40,532 bases of DNA. It comes from Microvirga sp. BSC39. Its GTDB lineage: Bacteria > Pseudomonadota > Alphaproteobacteria > Rhizobiales > Beijerinckiaceae. The notes beneath the pieces are model-generated. The model saw nothing but the letters and a program-made list of their open reading frames with translations, did no database searches and was not told where the DNA came from. Positions 33,601 through 40,532 of this stretch are shown here, in pieces. A program made the translations under genes and the position numbers. The DNA lies in the NCBI RefSeq assembly GCF_000739015.1, contig NZ_JPUG01000057.1:1-40532 (forward strand). Reading direction: 5' to 3'. Position 1 is the first letter of the stretch; each line of letters starts with the position of its first letter.

Positions 33601-34283
33601 TAGTAGCCCTCCCCGAAATAGACGTGGCTGCCGAGGGTGAAGGCCTGCGCATGGATGGAGCGCGCAAGCTCCGCCGACCGCGCGCCGGTATGGACGCGGA
33701 CATGACCGAGATCGACGCCGAAGCGGGATTCCATGTCGGACCGAACGTCCTCGGCGAGGGGCCTGCCGCCTATATGCTCGGCCTCAAGCCGGGCCTGGAA
33801 GGCAGGGCCAGTATCGGCTTCATCCGCGTCCGGCATTCGCCGGGGCTGAATGGTTTTGGTTTCGTCGTCGCTCTCCTCGCCTGCGGCCTCCGTCTCGATT
33901 CCCGCGTCGTCGCTCAGGCCGGGCAGGGTTTCCTCGTCCTCCCCGGGAGATTCCTGGCGTTGGACCAGCGGGAGGATTTTCCGGTGCAGGGCTGGGGCCG
34001 CCGCCGTGACATCATCCTTAGTTCCTAAGAAAGGCCCGGGGCCCGGCAGGCTGACAACCTCGTCGGCGATCCGGTCGGCTTCCTGCTCGTAGACGTCGCC
34101 GGGTGCGCTGAGCTGCAGCTTCGGCTGCAGGCCGGAGCTTCCGAACCGCTTTTCGTGTTCGCAATTCGAGCAGGTGCCGGTCAGGCCGGCCGAGCCGCCG
34201 CAGGCGCAGGCCCGCTGCAGCAGCCGCGAAGGGGCCGGAATCGGGGCGGGCGGGGCCGCCTGTCTGGCTGCCAGCGCGCTCAT
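30675..34283 (-). CDS. DUF4157 protein, large (candidate eCIS effector or assembly factor)
   Basis: A 1202-aa multidomain protein. Residues 25-45 form a Cys-rich knuckle (CACGGSAGLTGTCSNCE). The DUF4157 domain spans about 165-250: ESRFGVDLGHVRVHTGARSA, AFTLGSHVYFGEGYYDPGSK and LLAHELTHTVQQ (HExxH near 241). From about 285 to 600 lies another domain with GRADLYMD (about 329), RILLGDLKP (about 424) and TIQISNYESG (about 441), a spacing that could fit a PD-(D/E)XK-type nuclease fold. A Pro-rich linker (about 580-610), a long helical region (690-1010) and a Gly-rich hinge lead to a C-terminal strand-rich domain. DUF4157 proteins are frequent in eCIS operons and often carry toxin domains. Both ends overlap neighbours. 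Confidence 0.78.
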   Translation of the reverse strand: MSALAARQAAPPAPIPAPSRLLQRACACGGSAGLTGTCSNCEHEKRFGSSGLQPKLQLSAPGDVYEQEADRIADEVVSLPGPGPFLGTKDDVTAAAPALHRKILPLVQRQESPGEDEETLPGLSDDAGIETEAAGEESDDETKTIQPRRMPDADEADTGPAFQARLEAEHIGGRPLAEDVRSDMESRFGVDLGHVRVHTGARSAELARSIHAQAFTLGSHVYFGEGYYDPGSKRGRHLLAHELTHTVQQARGAMRLLPPEAQQPAAPASEAPPTVQRSVEDSFVPERVPSGDLVHAEILEELGEINPNLFTEVKIPGAMSVGLSDNAGRADLYMDVDDQGKSRKAPTTPAVIMIGDTPEYLSSFANPRVRSTKGISRLLKGGKNFEHKALGAPRGVEEGDTACDDKPGVKVCRLDKAPKRILLGDLKPPPSLENFLGGTIQISNYESGIRDTKDRLNEFIRQHPDQADPLNTTWSPTTDKITKLRIPKVRNIRSKDATKLPLRLYDNRKEDIAIADLRGHLAVYKAKEAGIWQYEWIPEKIPARLRKGGTSERVTKALTRLNELVRQVRAPPVETPGAKKALPGAPPRRTPTPPRPAPARIQRKETFDKDKWPGEFKTWQETHAVPLLGSDAVGPVGKLGVQTPQSEEAKALRVFEGVKDLKSRVPAEELPADLAQLPSLPAAATGGIKKLQLWARWGSLIGRLRVAMGGVFVKIANLYEKAKERFDRARGAFTAKEPSSGGSIGKAIVSGVFRVATTFFKILVDRISAELKRSMKHAATVIVEDLVGEDRLNTIAEAKEDFETMVAGVQAKVDAEVENVRALTEPYEKIFETLSDVQKSISDIMRLVSAVRWGLRIIQCVTPPGLGCLKLLLQAVVEELAAKVISSCWFVLNFIKPMLTKFDIFTNLPGQISGFILEQVKKIAGLLPVTGETLDKAFPPVTVRTGMTATDLECDDKVITPAQREMNKLLDKYGEAKIREMIKVLEAAGMTTDREMTIADVKILGGLLDKIESGEVTMEDIQNAVVNLKAGKGSGVPNIDDAISQLSGLGGSGGGHGPGKGGTGSGTGGGIRRVPFDQAKTKIPPAGGTVAGTKYRATGSKPDHVAGQAVTIGLAGFVNNRQIAEITDVPATVEEVRDITVKGVPHCQPFYRITSTIRFDHDVPGVGSFVADPAKLVPGTAFPVAGNAPPADAPQKKAELVP

Positions 34284-36196
34284 GGCTTTGCCGCGGGAGG
34301 TGGCGCGACGGCCTTGGGGAAGGCTTTGGCGAAGAAGGTGTGAGTCTTCGGGCGGATCGCTTTCAGCAGCGCCTCATCGAGGATGTAGATCGAGAAGTTC
34401 TCGGCGAAGGCTTCCATCAGGTTCGTCGCCGCGTAGTCCGTAACGCCTCCTGCGAGCGTCATGATCGCGGGCTTCATGGGCTTCTGCGTTCCGCTCGGGT
34501 CGGCCTCGTTCTCCTTGGCGGCCTGCTCGTTCTCGGCTTCGATCTTACGGTTCGTCTTGCGGGCGTCCTTGACCGCTTTCACGCCGTCGGCCTCGAGCGC
34601 CTTGCCGAAATCGGTCAGCAACTGTTCGCTCGGGTTCGAATTTCCCAATTCATCGCCGGCGACGGATTTCGCCTTCGCCATGGCGGCGTTCTGGGCGTCG
34701 ATGTCCCTCTGCGCCGCGGCGATTGCATCCTTGAGGCGCTTCTCCTCGGCGAGGCGGGCAGGGCTTTTCTCGCTCGACAGATCGCCCAGAGGATCGACGC
34801 TGTTGATGTCGATCGGCGGGTGCTTCAGCTGCGTTTCGAGCTTCCTCTTGGTCTCCTCGGCCTTGCCTAGGGCGCGCTGGGCGGCGAAGAGCGGACGCCG
34901 GTCGATGGCGTGACCGAGTTCGTGGACGATGCTGTACTGGGGCTGCGTCCCCTTGCCGATGCGGTATGGCGAGGCGGTGAACATGTCGCCGTAGACGCGG
35001 ACCGTATCCTTGTCCTCCTGGTAGTCGCCGGCTCGGCCGTCCGGTCCCTTCGTCCCGCCCATGAACGAGAACGTGACGCCGTCCACCTTGGCGCGGATCG
35101 GATCGGGAAGCAGACGGACGGCATCGACAGTCTGCTGGCCGCGATCGTTGCCGAACGAGCTGTCGATCTTGATCTTGACGCTGCCGACGGTAACGTCGCC
35201 GGTCGCCGTCTGAGATGGGGCCTGACTCGCCGGTGCCTGGGTCGGGCCGGCCGCACCGGCAGCCGCCGTTGCAGGCGCGAGGACATGGATTTTCTCGACG
35301 AGGATCTTGGTATCCCGGCCGTCGACGTAGTGAATGAACCGGAAGATCGCGTGCTCTCCGCCTTGCGGGCGCAGGTCGAGCGCGAGGTTGAGGATCGTGC
35401 CCGGGGGGAGGGGCCACATGGTCGGGTCAGTGTTGGTTTTCTTCGCCGGTTCGGTCGCGGTGGCGGGCGTCGTATCAACCTCCGACATGTGCTCAAGGTG
35501 ATGGGCGATGCCTCTGAGGCCGGCCTGCTGGTTGGCGTCGGTGATTTCGTTGCTGAATTCCATCCTGGCGCGCGGCGCCGCTCTCGCTCCGGATTTTGGG
35601 TTGAAGTAGTTCGCGATCCACCCGTCGACATCCGATTGCGGCGGCGCCAGACGGGAGACACGCAGCTTCGTGCGCGTCGCGTCCGGAATGTCGGTCAGGG
35701 TCTTGCGATGGAGGCGTTCATAGGCGGCCGGCTGCAGCGTATGGGTGAGCTCATGCGCCAGCAGATGCCGCCCGCGTTGGGTCTGCGGCGCATACTCGCC
35801 GGGAGCGAAGAAAATGTCGTTGCCGATCGTGAAGGCCCTGGCATCAATCTGGCGCGACAGCGCTTCGGAGGACGGCCCGTGATGCACGCGCACTCCGCCG
35901 AGGCCGCGTCCGAACCTTGGCTCGAAGAAACCGCGCTCGCCCTTGGAGAGCGGGGCGCCCGGCTCTTTTGCGAGGCGCAGCGCCGGGGCGGCGGAGAGGG
36001 GCCGGATCGAGGCGGCCTTGCGCAGCGCGCCGAGTCCGCGGGGAGCGAACGGAGGTGCCGGCAACGGCCTTCCGGTCGAGATCATGTCCGCAACCTGCTC
36101 CGCCTCGCGCTCGGGCGCGCAGACGGGGACGCCGAAGGCCGACCTCAAGGCCGGCTCCGGGCTTCTGGGCCGTCGTTGCAGCGCCGCCCGTCTCAT
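34280..36196 (-). CDS. DUF4157 protein with second zincin-like domain (candidate effector)
   Basis: A 638-aa protein. DUF4157 domain about residues 80-160: FEPRFGRGLGGVRVHHGPSS, ARAFTIGNDIFFAPGEYAPQ, HLLAHELTHTLQ (HExxH near 148). A strand-rich middle domain follows (about 190-320). The C-terminal part, about 340-638, has DTVRVYGDMFTASPYRIGKG, YSIVHELGHAIDRRPLF (second HExxH near 426) and, after a long charged helix, NLMEAFAENFSIYILDEALL (Glu near 596). HELGHAID plus a distant EAFAENF matches the pattern of anthrax-lethal-factor-like (M34/ATLF) zincins. Two zinc sites in one protein are unusual. No signal peptide. Overlaps its neighbours by ATGA. Inferred: a protease delivered by the injection system. 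Confidence 0.75.
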   Translation of the reverse strand: MRRAALQRRPRSPEPALRSAFGVPVCAPEREAEQVADMISTGRPLPAPPFAPRGLGALRKAASIRPLSAAPALRLAKEPGAPLSKGERGFFEPRFGRGLGGVRVHHGPSSEALSRQIDARAFTIGNDIFFAPGEYAPQTQRGRHLLAHELTHTLQPAAYERLHRKTLTDIPDATRTKLRVSRLAPPQSDVDGWIANYFNPKSGARAAPRARMEFSNEITDANQQAGLRGIAHHLEHMSEVDTTPATATEPAKKTNTDPTMWPLPPGTILNLALDLRPQGGEHAIFRFIHYVDGRDTKILVEKIHVLAPATAAAGAAGPTQAPASQAPSQTATGDVTVGSVKIKIDSSFGNDRGQQTVDAVRLLPDPIRAKVDGVTFSFMGGTKGPDGRAGDYQEDKDTVRVYGDMFTASPYRIGKGTQPQYSIVHELGHAIDRRPLFAAQRALGKAEETKRKLETQLKHPPIDINSVDPLGDLSSEKSPARLAEEKRLKDAIAAAQRDIDAQNAAMAKAKSVAGDELGNSNPSEQLLTDFGKALEADGVKAVKDARKTNRKIEAENEQAAKENEADPSGTQKPMKPAIMTLAGGVTDYAATNLMEAFAENFSIYILDEALLKAIRPKTHTFFAKAFPKAVAPPPAAKP

Positions 36197-36441
36197 GAGC
36201 CGCTCCTGACGATGCGGCCGCCGATGTGCCGTCCGAGGGCCGCGGGATCGGACGGCTTCGCCATGCGCCCGCCGTCGAGTTCGGCCGTCGAACCGAGACC
36301 GCGAAGCCCGCCGGAATCGACCGCCGCGCCGAGCGACTCGGCGATGCCGGTCTTAAGGCTCCGCTCGAACGCCGCGGCGTCCATGCGTCCGACGCCGTCC
36401 AGGACCAGTCGATCGATGCGGAGATAAATCTTGCGCGTCAT
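36193..36441 (-). CDS. small eCIS operon protein, unknown function
   Basis: An 82-aa protein between the ATPase and the DUF4157 genes, overlapping both by 4 bases. It starts TRKIYLRIDRLVLDGVGRMD, a strand pair, then a helix (AFERSLKTGIAESLGAA) and a Gly/Arg-rich tail (GRHIGGRIVRSG). No membrane helix or Cys. The position next to DUF4157 genes and the tight overlaps argue that it is real; it could be a chaperone or adaptor for the adjacent cargo, but no family function was recognised. Confidence 0.7.
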   Translation of the reverse strand: MTRKIYLRIDRLVLDGVGRMDAAAFERSLKTGIAESLGAAVDSGGLRGLGSTAELDGGRMAKPSDPAALGRHIGGRIVRSGS

Positions 36442-38324
36442 GCGAGCCCTCCGAACTCGGCATTGGTGATCGGCTTGTCGAGCTTGGCGTATTCGCGCCG
36501 CGCCGCGGCTGCGAGGTGGTTCACGCCAACGGGATCGCCCGCCTCCGCCGCCAGGAAAGCCGCGTTGATGGCGATCGTGCGGATCGTGCCTCCCGCCACC
36601 GGCAGGCGCGCCATCCGCGAAGGGTCGCCCTTCAACGGGGTGTCCGCCGGGAAGATCCTGCGCCAGATCTCGGCGCGCATGCCGATGTCCGGGAAGGGGA
36701 AGTCGATCACGAACCGCAGACGGCGCATGAAGGCGGAGTCAAGTGAACTCTTCAGGTTGGTGGTGAGGATGGCGAGCCCGCGATAGGCCTCCATCCTCTG
36801 CAGCAGGTAGCTGACCTCGACATTGGCGTAGCGGTCATGGCTGTCCTTCACTTCCGAGCGCTTCCCGAACAGGGCATCGGCCTCGTCGAACAAGAGGATC
36901 GCGCCGCTTTGCTCGGCGGCCTCGAAGATGCGGCGAAGATTCTTCTCCGTCTCGCCGATATATTTCGACACCACCTGGCTGAGATCGACCCGGTAGAGGT
37001 CGAGGCGCAGATCGTTGGCCAGGACCTCCGCCGCCATGGTCTTGCCGGTGCCGCTCGATCCCGCGAATAGCGCGGTGACCCCGAGCCCGCGTCCGCCTCG
37101 TTCCGCCCAGCCCCAGCGGCCATGCACCTGATGGGCGCGGCGCACATGGACCGCGATGTCGGCGAGCTGCGCCAGCCGGTCGGGCGGCAGGACGATGTCA
37201 TCCCAACCCACCTTGGCCTCGATGCGCTCGGCGAGATCGTCAAGCCGCCGCCGGGCTTGCGCCCTCGCTGCGTCCCATAGCCGGACGAACAGGTCGCCTT
37301 CCCTCGAGCTGGCCGTTTCGGCAGCGAGGTCGGCGACGGCCCGAACGCCTGCGCCGTCGAGGGTGAATTGTTCCGCGAGCTGATCCAGGCCCTCGCCCAG
37401 CATCTGAGCGCGGCCGCCCAGGGTCCGTCGCCAGAGGTCGCGCCGCTCGGCGACGGCGGGCGGCGACGTATCGGCCCGCAGACGGCGATTCCGCGTCAGG
37501 GACAGGGGATCGCGTCCCGCCACGATCGTCGGGCCGAGCAGCAGATCGATGAAGGCGGCGGCGGACCGGTCCTCCTCTTCCGCGCCGTCCCCGGTGACGA
37601 GCAGCACGCCGTCCATGAGCGCCATCTCCCGGTCGCAGAGACGTGCCAGCGCCAGACGCTCGTAGGCAGCGCGCGGGATGTCGGACCGCGAGAGCTGGAA
37701 CAGCCGCTGCCCGCGGGGGGCGCACAGGGCCGCGGCGACCGCGCGCTTGGCGTCATCCCCCGGTCCGCAGATCTGCAGCACCGGCCAGCCGGCAGCCGGC
37801 GCGCAGGTCCACAGGGGAGAGAGCTGCTCCAGGAGTTCGGCCTCGCCCGCAGACAGGTCGGGCGGTTCCGGCGCCGGGGCCACCAGACCGTCGAGACGCG
37901 GGTCCAGGTAGTCGATGCCGAGCAGGTGGTTGAGGATGCGCTCGTCGAGCTTGAGACCACGATCGCGCAACGGGCCAGCGCCCTCCAGCTCGATCATCCG
38001 CCAGCGCCGCAGGGGCGATTGCGGACAGATCGCGGTCCACACCTCCTCGCCGCCCAGTTGGAGGGCGAGGGCCACATTCGGCCGCCGACCCTGCAGGCTC
38101 TGGGAGTTGAGCTCCTGCGCAACGGCGAGCAGCAGGAGGATGGTATCGACGCGGTTGAGGTCGAAGAGCCCTGCGAGGCTGTCGAGACGGGCGGGCGGCT
38201 CGAGTTCGGCGCCCGGCTCGTCCGGACGCTCCGTGCCGGAAAGGGCGGCGGCGAGAGCCTCGAGCCTCAAATCCAGGCGGCGCCGGTTTGCCGCGGCCCA
38301 GTCCTGATGCGGCATGTGATTCAT
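36438..38324 (-). CDS. AAA+ ATPase of the contractile injection system (Afp15/Pvc15-like)
   Basis: A 628-aa ATPase. The C-terminal AAA module has Walker A FAGSSGTGKTMAAEVLA (about 418-433), Walker B GAILLFDEADALFGKRSEV (about 473-488), a sensor-1 Asn in LAILTTNLKSSLDSAFMRR and Arg residues in RRLRFVIDFPFP. The N-terminal half contains a degenerate ATPase-like segment (QICGPGDDAKRAVAAALCA, then MALMDGVLLVTGDG) lacking the Lys/Thr of a true P-loop. Relatives are encoded in nearly all eCIS operons and are needed for assembly or for loading cargo. It overlaps DUF4255 and the 82-aa gene by ATGA. Confidence 0.92.
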   Translation of the reverse strand: MNHMPHQDWAAANRRRLDLRLEALAAALSGTERPDEPGAELEPPARLDSLAGLFDLNRVDTILLLLAVAQELNSQSLQGRRPNVALALQLGGEEVWTAICPQSPLRRWRMIELEGAGPLRDRGLKLDERILNHLLGIDYLDPRLDGLVAPAPEPPDLSAGEAELLEQLSPLWTCAPAAGWPVLQICGPGDDAKRAVAAALCAPRGQRLFQLSRSDIPRAAYERLALARLCDREMALMDGVLLVTGDGAEEEDRSAAAFIDLLLGPTIVAGRDPLSLTRNRRLRADTSPPAVAERRDLWRRTLGGRAQMLGEGLDQLAEQFTLDGAGVRAVADLAAETASSREGDLFVRLWDAARAQARRRLDDLAERIEAKVGWDDIVLPPDRLAQLADIAVHVRRAHQVHGRWGWAERGGRGLGVTALFAGSSGTGKTMAAEVLANDLRLDLYRVDLSQVVSKYIGETEKNLRRIFEAAEQSGAILLFDEADALFGKRSEVKDSHDRYANVEVSYLLQRMEAYRGLAILTTNLKSSLDSAFMRRLRFVIDFPFPDIGMRAEIWRRIFPADTPLKGDPSRMARLPVAGGTIRTIAINAAFLAAEAGDPVGVNHLAAAARREYAKLDKPITNAEFGGLA

Positions 38325-39658
38325 GGCGTCACCACCAGCTGGGTCGGATCGAAGCGCGGCGGCTTGGCGGCCGGATCGATGAGAAGGCTGTCGATGCCGG
38401 AGACCCGCAGCCGAACCGGCAGGGTCGCCCCGGAGGGCATGGCGGCATAGACCGCCTCCACTTCATCCGCGTCGTCGTCCAGGGCCGGAAGGGGCTGCTC
38501 CTGCTGACCGGCGAGGATCGAAACGGATTGGATGCTCCGGATGCGCGGTTCGCATGCCACGGTGATCCGCACGCCTCCGGCATCCGGTGCCGCTGTCGGC
38601 GACGCGCGGGGCGCCAGCGTCACCGGTAGGCGGTTCGTCACTCGCTCGACCGGGCCATTACGCAGCGTCACATCGGCGAGGTAATGGCCGATCCGCCATG
38701 CGCCCGGATCGGCTCCCGTCCCGGCGAGCGGCGAGGCCGGATCGAGCGGCGCGCCCTGCGGCAGCTCCACCTGCAACCGGTCGGGCGCAGGAGCGGCGGT
38801 CGGGACGAGCTCGATCACGGCGCCGCTCTCCACTTCGGTGAACCGCACGCGCGGCTCGCCGCGGTCCAGATGGTGCCCGCGAAAGGTCAGCGTGTCGCCG
38901 AGTCGGATCGCTGGCCGTTCGCCCGGCAGTGAGAGCCGGGTCAGGATGGGCGCGGTCGGCGCGAGTTCCGGCCGAACGATGACGCCGGCGTCGTGGTTCG
39001 TGACCGGGTCGACCGCCCCTCGCGACAGCACCGGCAAGGGCGTGCGCTTTGGCGCCTCGCGCTCAATCAGCACTACGGAGACCATGTACCCCACGGTGGT
39101 GCGATAGTGGGTCTGCATGGCGGTCCAGAGCTTGGACATGTCGTCCAGGGACATGTTCTGAGGCGTGATCTTGATGAGCTCGAGCTGATCGGCGAGCCGC
39201 GCCGGGTCGGTATCTTGGAACGCCGGCGGCAGGATCGCGCCGTTGACGTTGCCCTCAAGGGCGGCGCGCACCATGTTCCGCGGCAGGATCGCCGTCTCGT
39301 GGAACATCTCCATGGCATAGCCGAGCAGGATCTCGGCCTGAAGCTCCTGGGTGGAGTAGGCCGTCAGCAGGTAGTGCAGGTCCAGTGCGAGCCGTGCACG
39401 GTTCGTGATCTGGCCGCGGGCGTCTCGGGTAGGCAGGTCGGTGTTGGTGAGCGCCGGGTTCGGCGTGATCCGGTGCAGGAACAGGTTCAGCTGACTGGGC
39501 CGGTTCTCGCCCAGCTGCTCCAGCACGCGGTCCGGAGGCAGGGCGGTGACGATCACGTCCGCGCCGATGCCACCGCTGACGTCGCCATTCACCATGGTGT
39601 CATTCAAAAGGTCCATGAGGAGCCGCGTGACGGAGGCGATGGCGAGGGCGTTGCTCAT
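38321..39658 (-). CDS. DUF4255 tube-terminator/cap protein (Afp16/Pvc16-like)
   Basis: A 445-aa protein. Residues 1-200 are DUF4255: NALAIASVTRLLMDLLNDTM, DVIVTALPPDRVLEQLGENR, SQLNLFLHRITPNPALTNTD, ARLALDLHYLLTAYSTQELQ, AEILLGYAMEMFHETAILPR, MQTHYRTTVGYMVSVVLIER. Residues 225-300 look like an IPT/TIG Ig-like domain (LPGERPAIRLGDTLTFRGHH, EPRVRFTEVESGAVIELV), and another strand-rich domain follows. Afp16-type proteins end tube and sheath growth and set particle length. ATG 39658 overlaps the upstream stop. Confidence 0.9.
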   Translation of the reverse strand: MSNALAIASVTRLLMDLLNDTMVNGDVSGGIGADVIVTALPPDRVLEQLGENRPSQLNLFLHRITPNPALTNTDLPTRDARGQITNRARLALDLHYLLTAYSTQELQAEILLGYAMEMFHETAILPRNMVRAALEGNVNGAILPPAFQDTDPARLADQLELIKITPQNMSLDDMSKLWTAMQTHYRTTVGYMVSVVLIEREAPKRTPLPVLSRGAVDPVTNHDAGVIVRPELAPTAPILTRLSLPGERPAIRLGDTLTFRGHHLDRGEPRVRFTEVESGAVIELVPTAAPAPDRLQVELPQGAPLDPASPLAGTGADPGAWRIGHYLADVTLRNGPVERVTNRLPVTLAPRASPTAAPDAGGVRITVACEPRIRSIQSVSILAGQQEQPLPALDDDADEVEAVYAAMPSGATLPVRLRVSGIDSLLIDPAAKPPRFDPTQLVVTP

Positions 39659-40356
39659 CGGCGACGCCCCTTGGCGAGATAGTCCTCCAGGGACATGAGC
39701 CGGGGCCCCGGCCTCGGGATGGGAGCGGGGCGCTGTCGCTCCGGCCCGCCGCGCACCTCGATGCGGCCGATGGAAATATGGAGCGCGGTCTGGTCGCGAC
39801 TCACGCTCTCGGCCCGCAGCTCGACAGGTGGGGCGGACCCGCGCGTCGCGAAGAATTCCGGCAGCAGCGGGCGATAGGCCTGGGTCTCTGTGACGGGCTT
39901 TGCCCCGACCGGCGCATCGGCCACCCCGGGAGCGAGAGGCTTATTTGGCGTCCATGCGGGCCGGGCGGGAGCGGCGAGGGACGTCCCGATCTCCTCGCCG
40001 GGCCGAGCACGTTGCCTAGGAGGTGACGGAATCCCGGGGCGCGGCCCCGAAAGAGGTCCCGCCGTTGCGAGCGTGGTTGCAAGTGTGGTCGCGCGCGGCT
40101 CCTGCCCGGCGTCGGGTATGGCGCTCGCAGGATAGATCATCGGCGGGACGGGAGCGCTTCCGGGCGACTCGCCCTGCGCCACGGCAACCACCACGGAAGG
40201 CGTTACGGGGGTTGCCGGAAGCGCGGATGCGACGGCGTCCACGCCTTCGTCCATGGCGGCACCGGGCGCCCCACGCTCGAACAGCCCGCCAATGCGGGGC
40301 CGTACCGGGCCTGCGACCCCGATGGCGCGCAGCGCAAGGCGGGCGAGGACGCTCAC
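39655..40356 (-). CDS. Pro/Ala-rich eCIS protein with IGRIEVR and SLEDYL motifs
   Basis: A 233-aa protein starting at GTG 40356, which overlaps the stop of the preceding gene (GTGA). Most of it is Pro/Ala/Gly-rich and probably disordered. The last 60 residues are ordered-looking: ALHISIGRIEVRGG and RLMSLEDYLAKGRRR. In other eCIS operons short proteins with an I-x-I-G-R-I-E-V and S-L-x-x-Y-L tail are common, so this tail is probably the functional part, docking onto a tail component. The long linker in front is unusual for that group as far as can be judged. No enzymatic motif. Confidence 0.65.
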   Translation of the reverse strand: MSVLARLALRAIGVAGPVRPRIGGLFERGAPGAAMDEGVDAVASALPATPVTPSVVVAVAQGESPGSAPVPPMIYPASAIPDAGQEPRATTLATTLATAGPLSGPRPGIPSPPRQRARPGEEIGTSLAAPARPAWTPNKPLAPGVADAPVGAKPVTETQAYRPLLPEFFATRGSAPPVELRAESVSRDQTALHISIGRIEVRGGPERQRPAPIPRPGPRLMSLEDYLAKGRRR

Positions 40357-40532
40357 GTCACCCTCGCGAGTTCGAGATAGGCCCGCCGCCGGCTTGCGGG
40401 CATCGTCAGCAGCGCCTCTTCCGACCAGCCGAAGCGCTCGGCCAGCGCCGCCACTTCGCTGAGAAGGCGTCGGGCGTCGGCCTCGACCTCAGTCCAGAAA
40501 TGCGCGCCGATATCGAAGCCGGCCGTCCAGCC
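40353..40532 (-). CDS. C-terminal 59 aa of a baseplate/tail-chaperone-like protein (partial)
   Basis: Only the end of the gene is in the window; it continues beyond 40532. The visible part reads FDIGAHFWTEVEADARRLLS, EVAALAERFGWSEEALLTMP, ASRRRAYLELARVT. The pattern LAxRFGWSEEAxLxM-x-x-x-R-R-x-Y-L-E-L at the very C-terminus is seen in a T4-baseplate-like or tail-chaperone-like protein commonly encoded upstream of DUF4255 in eCIS operons. Its stop overlaps the next start (GTGA), placing it in the same operon. Confidence 0.6.
   Translation of the reverse strand, partial: GWTAGFDIGAHFWTEVEADARRLLSEVAALAERFGWSEEALLTMPASRRRAYLELARVT

Noticed and set aside
16000..38450. Many long plus-strand open frames (e.g. 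17056-17799, 20587-21993, 22299-23933, 25901-27319, 30570-31982, 32895-34028, 34910-36427)
   Set aside because: They lie opposite well-supported minus-strand eCIS genes in high-GC DNA and their translations lack domains; typical antisense shadows.
15918..40532. Type VI secretion system or intact prophage
   Set aside because: There are no TssJ/L/M, TssK, ClpV, capsid, terminase, portal or lysogeny genes. DUF4255, an Afp15-type ATPase and DUF4157 proteins point to eCIS.
1..40532. tRNA, rRNA, CRISPR array or replication origin
   Set aside because: No cloverleaf-like, rRNA-like, regularly spaced repeat or iteron pattern was recognised by eye on either strand.

Overview
The window looks like part of a high-GC alphaproteobacterial replicon. 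This is inferred from gene style, codon use and the mix of IS701, IS5/IS427-type, IS6, IS630 and Tn3 remnants, which is typical of Hyphomicrobiales such as Methylobacteriaceae or rhizobia. Genus cannot be fixed from sequence alone. The window has two unlike halves.

Left half (1-15,840), accessory and mobile: two intact insertion sequences lie back to back and share one CTAG target (3-2327). Then comes an AT-richer stretch with a DUF4019-like membrane protein, a small exported protein with an HECGH motif, and a membrane-anchored pentapeptide-repeat protein. Between fragments of IS6-family transposases lies a set of envelope-directed genes: a double peptidoglycan-binding-domain protein (7129-7575), an Ig-like plus LysM protein (7666-8157), an unknown protein with an LNPQPLPP motif (8567-9172), a DUF2235 Tle1-like hydrolase (9856-10971) and a muramidase-like/PG-binding/CHAP cell-wall hydrolase (11107-12621). 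None has an obvious signal peptide. The half ends in a nested scrap heap: a Tn3-family tnpA remnant, cut by an IS6-family element, itself interrupted by an IS630-family element.

Right half (15,918-40,532), all on the minus strand: one very compact operon of an extracellular contractile injection system (eCIS; Afp/PVC/MAC-like). In transcription order (right to left): C-terminus of a baseplate/chaperone-like protein, a Pro-rich protein with a conserved C-terminal motif, DUF4255 tube-terminator/cap, AAA+ ATPase, an 82-aa conserved-looking protein, two DUF4157 proteins (638 and 1202 aa; candidate effectors or assembly factors), tube-like adaptor, LysM-like hub protein, gp27-like and gp5/VgrG-like spike proteins, PAAR tip, gp25-like wedge protein, two gpJ/TIGR02243-like baseplate proteins, a gpI-like protein with an internal beta-helix region, a DUF6519/beta-helix protein (candidate fibre or receptor-binding protein) and a short terminal protein. 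Most neighbouring genes overlap by 4 bases (ATGA or GTGA), so translation is probably coupled along the chain. Sheath and main tube genes are not in the window and should lie upstream, beyond base 40,532.

How it may work together: the operon encodes a phage-tail-like syringe. The two DUF4157 proteins sit among the structural genes and carry extra enzyme-like regions (an anthrax-lethal-factor-like zincin pattern in one, a possible PD-(D/E)XK pattern in the other). The island of signal-less peptidoglycan- and lipid-targeting proteins next door could supply further cargo or a release function, but that link is inference.
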